Source: Lepidodermella squamata
Lineage: Eukaryota; Gastrotricha
Direction of reading: 5' to 3'
DNA length: 64,000 bases
Assembly (NCBI GenBank): GCA_047495785.1
Contig: JBLDXI010000032.1
Location: forward strand, 744,001-808,000
This document shows positions 56,296 to 64,000 of this stretch, piece by piece. The notes below the pieces were generated by a model. That model searched no databases, was not told the DNA's origin, and saw only the letters and a program-made list of their open reading frames with translations. Position numbers and translations under genes: made by a program. How positions within the stretch are numbered: the stretch's first letter is position 1; each line of letters opens with the position of its first letter.

Positions 56296-59200
56296 ATGAA
56301 AATGGCCAAGTCGGCACCTATTGCGTTCGCATTCGCATTCGCCTTCGCATCGCTAATGATTAATGTTACGTATGCTCAGGTAGGAGGAATCTGCTTCTGC
56401 TATTTTATTTTTTATTTTTCCCCATTTGCTTGTCTAGACATTTGGAAATCAAACCGACGAAACTAAGGCAGAAGTGAAGCGAATCCTTTGCGAACTCGAC
56501 TGTAAAATAGCACAGGATCATGGCCAGCCATGTGTAAGTTGATAACTGAGAAAATAGAGACGTAATCCAAGAAAAATTTACCAAAAATGAGCACAGTTTT
56601 CTTGGGTTGCGTCTAAATACTACTATCCTATTTCCATTTTAGGCCTGAAAAGTCGGCGAAAGTTTTACCGGCCAAGTTTTTAGCGCAAAATTCATAAATA
56701 TTTCAATGGGTTCTTCGGATGTGCCGAGCTATGATCACCATAGGTCTGTTTTTTTATTCTGAGATTTTCTGCTAAAAAAGTGAAATAAAAACTCCCATTT
56801 ATTTAACATTTTATTTTTAAAATTCAAATTATACGCATCCATATTTTCAATTTTATTTTCCAAAATTACAGACCATTTCTTTATCGTTGTTTTTTGTGTC
56901 ATTTTCCAACTCAAATTTGAATGAAAAGTGGCGTGCCTATTCTTGACTGAAGTTTCGAATAAAACGGGAGTCATTTTTTTTCGACTATCAGCCCTCCAGC
57001 GATCTTTATCGGTCTGTTTTTTTCCTCGTCAGACTAATAATTGTTTCATTGTTCTTCAATTTCGACGGGAAAAATAGGATGCAACCTCAATCTCGGCGCT
57101 CATCTGTTCTAAATCTAATCCGACTTCGCGTTTTTTTTCTGAAATTTCTCAAAATTTAGCTATGAATTAAATGGCTACGAAGCCAACTAGCGTGCCTAGT
57201 ATTTCAAAAGGTTCAATAGAGAAATGTCATCAAATTCTTATCTTCGCATCGAGAAAGCCGAGTATCAAGCTATTCAATACAAATATGAGTGATAATGTTC
57301 TGTAGAACAGGAAATGTCGAGAGATGGCCTAAATCAAGTTCAAGTGACTGATTTAAACATTAACAACATTGCCATCATTTTGATTTCACTCCAAGCCAAA
57401 AAAGGCTAAACCAAGAGCTTTTGCTGTTATAAGATTACCCATACTTTTTTCAGGTATCATGCGATACATATGTCGTGAAAGACCCGTCGCTGAATGTCGA
57501 TACTGCAATGGGCTACTATCAGGCATACGTGAACCGAGACGGCGATTCGCCGATGCTCGCTGCAGTGGATTCCAATGCTTGGCCGCTGCCGATAAAAATA
57601 CAATTCTACGACACTGCGGAGTGTAAGTTGACTGACTTTTTTAGCGACAGCCATCACTGATTTTACCCTTTCCTCAGCCGATGCCGAATTCCAGGCGGCG
57701 GTTATAGAGGGCTTGGAGCTGTACAAACGCGAGACGTGCATTGATTACAATGTGACCGACGACTGGGATATAACCAACAATATGTTTATAGCATCTGGGT
57801 ATGCGATAGTTGCCTGCCAGTTTCAACTCTGAACTTGATTTTTATATCAATTTCTAGCGGCGGTTCGTCCTTTCATGAAGCTGGTAGAGCTTGGACTGGA
57901 TACTTGACATACTTTCGTCTAGAGGTAAGATATTATTAGCGTAAACAACTTTTACTATTAGCGTTGAATTATTATTATTTTTTGTGAAAATTCAATATTC
58001 AAATATCGAGTTTTGATTGTTTGCCACTTATATCGATCTCTGAAACAGTACTTATCAATATAACACCAAATGATAATTTTCAGAGCCTTTTTATTTCCCA
58101 ATCGTTTGTACGTTAATCCGTTTATGATGTTGTTCAAGGGTCTCCACCTACGCCTGGGTATCGCTCTTGGAATCGTAAGTTCCGTATTTGAAGACGGAAA
58201 ACAAATTCAAACATCGGTTTTTGGATGTTTCACAGCCTTACGAACACACTCGACTCGACCGCGATCAATACCTGATTATCAGAAACGACTTTTGGTAACA
58301 CACATGACAATGAATAATCATCCTAAATTGATTGTTGATCATGCATCAGGTTCACAACAGGCTGGCCGGCTGATAATCACGGCGTGCCGTTCGACTACGC
58401 TTCAGCAACCATGGTGCATCCTTCCGAAGATGGTGGAGATGTCGAGCCTTATGACTGGCGCTTTATTGCGGCTATGAATGCAAAATACCCTTCCTTCAAC
58501 AACTACAAGACCATTAATTTGATGTACGACTGCGCAGGTTTGTTTATTACTTATTTCAAGAGACCTTGTTGTTAGGGACATTTTTGACTTGCCCATTTCG
58601 TTTTAGCTCATTGTACTGGCCCAGCACCAAACTGCAAGCACGGCGGCTACCGCGATCCGAAGGCCTGCAATCAGTGCAAGTGCCCGCCTGGTTTCGGCGG
58701 CCCGACCTGTGAAGCCTTGCCTCCTTTTCCAGGCGAGACCTGCGGCGGGGTGATCAACATTCCTGAGTGCACAACAGTCGAAATCAAGTCACCCAACTAC
58801 CCGAACAAGTACCCTGTTGGCAGTAGCTGTTCTTGGTGGGTCGTGTCCTCAAAGGTATAAGTCTATAGCTGTCCCATTGCTGCAGGTATATGACACAGCT
58901 GTTTCATTAGCCCGGGATGGTTTTTGCATTCAGCGAGAGGCCAGATCTTACAGTCGGCATCAGTGAGTTCTAGTTAAAATTAAGGCGGAGCTCAGTAATT
59001 ATATTGGAAAAAACGGCTTTTTGTTGCAGAAGCAAGCGGCCATTCAAGATACGCAGATTCATGCATTGATTACGTCGAATTTCGCAATCCAATCGATGGA
59101 ACGTTGCCCTACCCCCGCTTCTGCGCATATGGTGTCAATTCTGGCAAAATTTACGAAACCAATGGTACGAAAGCGATAGTATACTTCAAATCGACCTCGC

Positions 59201-60219
59201 CGACTCCTGGCAAAGGATTCCGTTTGCTTGCGCGCTCGAGCTGCCCCTCTGACAACATGCAAGAGTTGACGTTATCGCCGATCGGTTTCGACTACGAGGG
59301 TCGTAAGACTGTTGCAGCTAATGGCCTTACCTGCATCAATTGGCCAAGTCTGCATTGGATGAACAATTATTACGATCTTCTGAAGTTTCCGAGGGGTGAC
59401 GTCGCCCGAGCGGGGAACTACGTCCGAAATCTCGACTCGCTAGTGATTGGGCCTTACTGCATCACGGCAAATGGGGCGCAGTCTGCTGCATCCAACATTC
59501 CTTCTACCCCGATCAGTGAGTTCAAAGTTTAAAACAAAGTTTGTTAAATTTAGGAAAATCACGTGATCAACAGGCCCACCTATGAAACGCTGCGTGGCGA
59601 CAAGAACACAAGAATTTATGGGCTGCAGGGAAGCGTGCCCGACCGCCGAGTTCGAACTCAAGGCTCCTCATAGCTTTTACGGTGTCAACTGCATTAGAGG
59701 CGTAAGTTATAGCTCCGTTCCGCATCTCTGAGCCGCTAATGATGTACCTTCTGCCATGGCGCAGTCTGCTAAGAAGTGTTACACTAAGAAAACGAACAAA
59801 TACCGATGCATAAATGCTGGGTGGAAGTGCGATGGGGCTGGCGAAACTGAGGTCAGCTGATGCGCTAGTCATTCAACCCTGCTTTCATCTGGTTTTCTAC
59901 AGGTCAGCGGGATTTTTAGGTACTTCAGATTTTTCGCTCGCAACTGGCTCGACTGTAATCACGTATATGGCATGGTAATAGAATTGTTTGTCAATTATTC
60001 TGATTAATTTGCAATTATGGGTATTAGAAATACTACCAGTGCTATGACAAAAATACTCGAAAGTTTACCGACTGTCGCAGATCAACAATTGGGTGCCGTG
60101 GTAACGAGGTATATAACATGTTTTGATCCTTTCTGTTTGAGATGTCTTTACGAGTTGTTTTGCAGTTTGCCCTTGGGCCTTTCGATTCGCCATTCCAGTG
60201 CTACGCCAACTTCCAATAA
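56296..60219 (+). CDS. Secreted astacin-like protein, zinc site lost, EGF-CUB-kringle-like (675 aa)
   Basis: Sixteen exons: 56296..56379, 56438..56533, 57454..57622, 57678..57798, 57858..57924, 58139..58174, 58236..58294, 58350..58537, 58607..58854, 58911..58962, 59030..59515, 59574..59701, 59765..59851, 59903..59974, 60028..60108 and 60166..60219. A signal peptide (~1-27) comes first. The astacin fold (~75-270) shows WPLPIKIQFYD, ETCIDY and YEHTRLDRDQY, but the HExxHxxGxxH helix reads LRLGIALGIPY, so all three His and the Glu are gone. An EGF domain (~276-310, CKCPPGFGGPTC), a CUB domain (~316-438, SPNYPNKYP) and a kringle-like region (~459-517, YEGRKTVAANG, NYVRNLD and GPYC) follow, then a Cys-rich tail. 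It is most likely a non-catalytic binding protein. Exon 6 needs a TTCAAG acceptor; the upstream TTTTCAG would put a stop in frame. AATAAA is at 60336. Confidence 0.8.
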
Positions 60220-62032
60220 TCCATGGAACATTTTCAAAGTCGAAGAGTCGATTTCTTGCTCTCAAAACTTGATTCACTTATGACTGTTTTTTTGCTTTCT
60301 TTTTGCTTTCAATTTTTCCTTCTTAATGATCGAACAATAAAATGAGCGTTGTCATTATTATTTTGCTTGGGAATGTTTAGTAACCGTGTTATATATTTCC
60401 GCTATGTAACAACGTGATACTAATAGATGAATCAATAAATAGTTAAAAATCTTGAGCACACCTGTTTTGTTTCCGCCATAGACATATGATGAGAGACTGG
60501 ACACTCTTGCCATTGCAATACTGCCGAATTTATTCGAATTTTCAATTTAAAATTCCTTTTAAACAAATTTTCTAGGAAATTTACGAATATCCCTCACTAT
60601 ATCCTAGCCTTGCAACGACAGTTTTCATCGGCTAAAGACGAGCCGTGGTCTTAAAAGGCAGTAGCTCACGCTCTATTTAACCATATAAATTGTTAAGCTG
60701 TATCATACAAATTTCCTTAAAAGTCAAGGCTTTAACAACCTTTATAGCCCGTCAAATCCGGGTCGACCCGGCTGGAATTTGGCGACACGAGTTAAAACCA
60801 AAGGTGGTTAATTCCAAATCAACTTTGGTCAATTATTAACACTCTGAAAATAAAACGGATTTAACCAAATGGACAAGCAACTAATCGGCCTGCCAACCAA
60901 CCGGCTGGTGTCAGACGTTGGACTATGACCCGAAAACGCGAGTACAAAATTTAATTAGGGCATTTGGACGAGACATAGTCAGTATTCAGCATGCGCCTAA
61001 CATTTTTTGTTCCGACCACGAGTGAAGTATCAGCTGAATTTCATCGAAACATTATAGGGTGACTTCGGACTCATGTGATCAAGGGCAAAGTCCGCCAATT
61101 TTTTCTGGTCTTGGTTTCGTGCGGTTGTTGTGGCGGGGCGGCTGTGTAAAAAGTGCTCGCCGAAAAAAAACAAGAGTGAAAAATTATGCACCGCCGGGAG
61201 TCGAATTTTAAGGATGCTGGAATAACAAGCCATGGTTTTGATCCGCTACGCTACCAGGAGAAGTCGGCCGGGAATTTATTTACATGAATATTTTTGTCAA
61301 TCGATCCATCGATAGAAACTTTTAATTTTTATGAATTGGTGGCGTAGTGGATCCAAAACCATGGCTTGTCATTCCAACATCCTTAGACTTCTGGCGGTGC
61401 ATTCACTCTTTTTGTAGCGAGCAATTTTTACCGCGCGACCAAAAGACCAGAAAAAAATACACGGACTTTGCCCTGATCACAAGAGTGCACTAGCCGTCCT
61501 GTTTTAATGAATTCTACGAAGCCTGTAAACAAGTACGATTGAAAAAATGCGTAACCGCCAAAATGAAAAAATCGAATGAAGAATAAATTATCCTAGTTAT
61601 CGTTTGGTTGTCAACACGAAATATAGATCCATTCCGCTGTGTATCAGATTTGTTGGTGGATGCTTCGTGTTAGCGTATTGTACAGGCTTATTAGATATTT
61701 TAAATGCGGCAGTTCGAATTTCGATAGAAAATTTCAACCCTCTGAGTCTCTCGCTTTCTGGCGGATGCTTCAGTCTATTTGTCCGCTGTGTTCGGAGACT
61801 TCGCATTTCCCTGTTTCGATTTGAAGTCTGAAACCTGAAACAAATTTCACTCTCGAAATTCGAACACATTTTCTTGAACTTTTTAAATGCGCTTGGAGAT
61901 CGCCGAAATTATTCATACCAATCCTGAATACAAAGATAAATCAGTTTCTCAGTTTTCGAGTCTTGAATTTATTGAAACAAAATCTTAACTAAATATATTC
62001 ACGCCATAGCCAAGTTAACAAGATTATCAAAA
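60220..62032. other. Intergenic 1.8 kb with a tRNA-like foldback
   Basis: Contains the astacin-like gene's poly(A) signal and the inverted tRNA-derived element at 61.07-61.49 kb. The remainder shows no gene. Confidence 0.55.
61069..61489. mobile_element. Inverted pair of tRNA-related SINE-like units
   Basis: Arms ~61069..61255 (minus) and ~61336..61489 (plus) are imperfect complements around an 80-bp AT-rich spacer. Each unit starts with a tRNA A-box-like GGTGGCGTAGTGGAT, followed by CCAAAACCATGGCTTGT. The minus unit retains a B-box-like TTCGACTCCCGGCGG; in the plus unit this part is changed. Each unit then runs into a shared non-tRNA body (GACCAGAAAAAA...GGACTTTGCCCTGATCA). No protein is encoded. 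Confidence 0.65.
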
Positions 62033-64000
62033 ATGCATCCTTCAGACTCAATAATATTTGCTCTTCTAACGTTATGTTGCGCTGGAAATGCGGTCCTAGG
62101 ATTGCAAAGCCGGTCCCATGCAAAAACCAAAGTAGCTGGAATCGAAGCGCTTTTCGGAGCTGTCAAACTAGATAATGTTGCAGAAGTAGACGCTATCATC
62201 GAAGCCTACTTTCAGGGCACCAATCTGGCCGAAATTAAAAATTCTTCCGGTTGGAGCCTTCTCCACCAAGCCGCCCTGTACAACAGCACAGAAGTATTCG
62301 AACACTTGCTCCCAGCGGCTAATCGGCCGGAATCTGAAAATGACCTGAGCGATGAAGTAAAAGCAATGATAGAAGCTGTGGATAATCACAACCGTACAGC
62401 TATTTTCTACGCTACTGCTAATATTCAATCACTTCTTATTGATTATTTTGCGGACACTTCGCATCTCGATGCCGACGGCACGCCACTGAGCCATTATCTG
62501 GTTAGGCAGAAAAACTACGCTGCTCTGTCTAACCTTTTCCGACTTCGAGACATCGATCTGGATGTGTTCGAAGGGAAAAGTCTCTCGCATTCAACTGCTG
62601 AATGGGATTTCCCGGAATTTCTCGAACTTGGCGGCTACTTCAATGCTTCTGCAAGCGACGAACATGGCCAAATTCCGGCATGCTGGGCGGCAATTAATGG
62701 AAGCCTGAATTTTGCTCTAGAAATGGTGAAGCGATCGTATCAAATTATCGAAGGTCGTTGTTTTTATGGTAACGGAAGCATAGGCTCGCCTCTTCACGCA
62801 GCTGCTTTCTATCGACATGGGGCTTATGTCAAGCTGTTGTTAGCCCATGGAGCCGGTGTTATGGCTAGAAGCAAGCCGAATTCCGAAACCCCGCTGCATT
62901 CGTTGATTGAAGGAAGCTGCAATGATTGGAAGGATTCTGATTTGGATATTGCCGCCATGCTGTACGACGCCTCATCTGACGTCATAGAAAGCCGCGATTC
63001 GCGGGGCTTGACGCCGTTTCTTCGTGCTGTGTCTTTATCTTGCCTAAAAACGCCCCGAGCATTGTATACGACATTCTCAGCCAATCACAGGGCTGTGGAT
63101 AACAATTTCTATGGCCTTTTCCATCTAGCTTCGGAAAAATTGGCTCCAGATCTGATCACTTTGCCATTTGTGGACGTGAACGCTAAAACGGAGAACACAG
63201 GCCTCACAGCTCTTCATGTTGCAGTCTTGCAACAGAAAAGCGTCAAATTTATTAGGCTTTTGTTGAATCACGGCGCAGAAAGAAATGCAGTTGACAAATC
63301 ACTCAATTCGGCAGTTCATCACGCTATTATAGAAAATAACACTGAGGCATTCAATTTATTTCTCAAAGATACTAAATTCGAATTCAGACTTCGGAATGCA
63401 CAAGGAGAGACGCCGCATCACCTCGCCATTAGGCTCGAGCGACCACACATGGCTGAGCGGATTATCGCTAAACTCGGCAAATCGTTGTTTGATGATGAGG
63501 AGTTTGATGATGAGTTGGAAAACGTTTCAACGCCATCAGTTGAGGAAGGTGAGTTTTCCTTCACTCCTTCCTCCTTCCTCGTTTCAACGAGGTAGGGCAC
63601 TATCCGCCCTGAACGTTTTTCGAGCATAACACTTTTGAGGATGTCTCACAATTAGGCATCACATATAATTCTATTCTTTACGGTCTCGCTTGTTAATAGA
63701 AATGGCCGCAATACGTTCTGCCATTACCGCTGTTTCAGAAGGTGAGATTTCATCATATATTCCTGTATAGTCAGCATAACTTAAAGCCTTGTTCATCGCT
63801 TGTTAGAACTGGCTGAGCTCCATTCCTCTTTTGATGCAAGAAATTGTACACGTAAGTGTCTGCACTTCTTGGTGCCAGCTCATTATACCGCTAATAATTT
63901 CATCAGTTTCAGCATTGTGCAAACAGAAATGCTTGAATGGGGGCACCTGCTGGGCTCGAAATAAATGCAAGTGTGCGAAAGACTGGTCTGGATCCAACTG
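62033..64000 (+). CDS. Secreted ankyrin-repeat protein with EGF domain (partial, 3' end cut)
   Basis: Exons 62033..63548, 63700..63741, 63807..63851 and 63907 to the window end, all joined at phase 1. It starts with a convincing signal peptide (SIIFALLTLCCAGNAVLG). Residues ~55-490 are ankyrin repeats, clear examples being GWSLLHQAALYNSTEVFEHL, GSPLHAAAFYRHGAYVKLLL and GLTALHVAVLQQKSVKFIRL, with several N-glycosylation sequons (NSS, NST, NRT, NGS). An acidic Asp/Glu linker (FDDEEFDDELENV) ends exon 1. The fourth exon opens an EGF domain (KCLNGGTCWARNKCKCAKDW, then GSNC). The predicted protein is secreted or luminal. If the signal peptide is real, ankyrin repeats outside the cytosol are unusual. 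The rest lies beyond the window. Confidence 0.78.

Noticed and set aside
58084-58138. Stop codon in astacin exon 6 suggesting a pseudogene
   Set aside because: Using the TTCAAG acceptor at 58138 removes the stop and gives exactly the expected astacin spacing; the loss of zinc ligands remains either way.
58070-58477. 135-codon open frame read straight through astacin exons 6-8
   Set aside because: It crosses two introns and loses the domain signature; the spliced model keeps it.
1-64000. CRISPR arrays, bacterial operons, rRNA genes, spliceosomal snRNAs
   Set aside because: None seen; the sequence is eukaryotic throughout, and the direct repeats present lack CRISPR spacing.

Overview
This is nuclear DNA from an invertebrate animal. 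It has intron-split genes with GT-AG introns (often 45-250 nt with T-rich acceptors), animal-only families (MRTF, GW182/TNRC6, LRRC58, TEX2, astacin-EGF-CUB), eukaryotic tRNAs with internal A/B boxes and no encoded CCA, a 5'-truncated LINE, and many foldback or MITE-type repeats. The compact introns and the astacin-EGF-CUB gene would suit a nematode or another small-genome invertebrate, but nothing in the window fixes the phylum.

Layout. 0-0.6 kb: four tRNA genes. 0.9-3.5 kb: a four-TM claudin-like gene and a doubtful small membrane exon (both minus). 3.8-6.7 kb: SAP-RRM-RRM hnRNP (minus), divergent from TEX2 (plus, 7.7-10.8 kb). 14.3-20.1 kb: a broken or rearranged MRTF (RPEL) gene. Its RPEL exons lie in a perfect 1,179-bp inverted repeat with a 24-nt spacer. 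The following gap holds a TTAA-flanked MITE and an antisense gene with a possible Crinkler-like header. 23.8-24.8 kb: a three-LIM protein with an 11-nt microexon. 26.3-27.7 kb: SLC18B1-type transporter. 28.0-29.5 kb: an unrecognised coiled-coil protein (minus). 30.4-34.0 kb: a 1,030-aa helical-repeat protein. 34.6-35.8 kb: a second tRNA cluster with a LINE fragment and a D-arm-deleted tRNA-Met. 36-42.2 kb: a transposon-dense island, in which one repeat copy supplies the C-terminus of LRRC58 (38.5-39.7 kb, minus). 42.7-47.6 kb: GW182/TNRC6, followed by almost 9 kb without a recognisable protein gene, whose first 3 kb carries six Pumilio-type motifs. 56.3-60.2 kb: a secreted astacin-like protein with all zinc ligands lost. 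62.0 kb to the end: a secreted ankyrin-repeat protein running into an EGF domain, cut by the window edge.

Exon structures were built by hand by joining reading frames at GT-AG sites; for each full gene model the summed coding length is a multiple of three. There is no operon logic here. The genes act in separate processes: miRNA silencing (GW182), pre-mRNA binding (hnRNP), ER lipid transfer (TEX2), actin-responsive transcription (MRTF), vesicular transport (SLC18B1) and extracellular matrix or secreted functions (astacin-like, ankyrin-EGF). The most unusual structures are the MRTF inverted duplication, the repeat-derived LRRC58 tail, the dead astacin, the secreted ankyrin-EGF protein and the tRNA-derived foldback elements.
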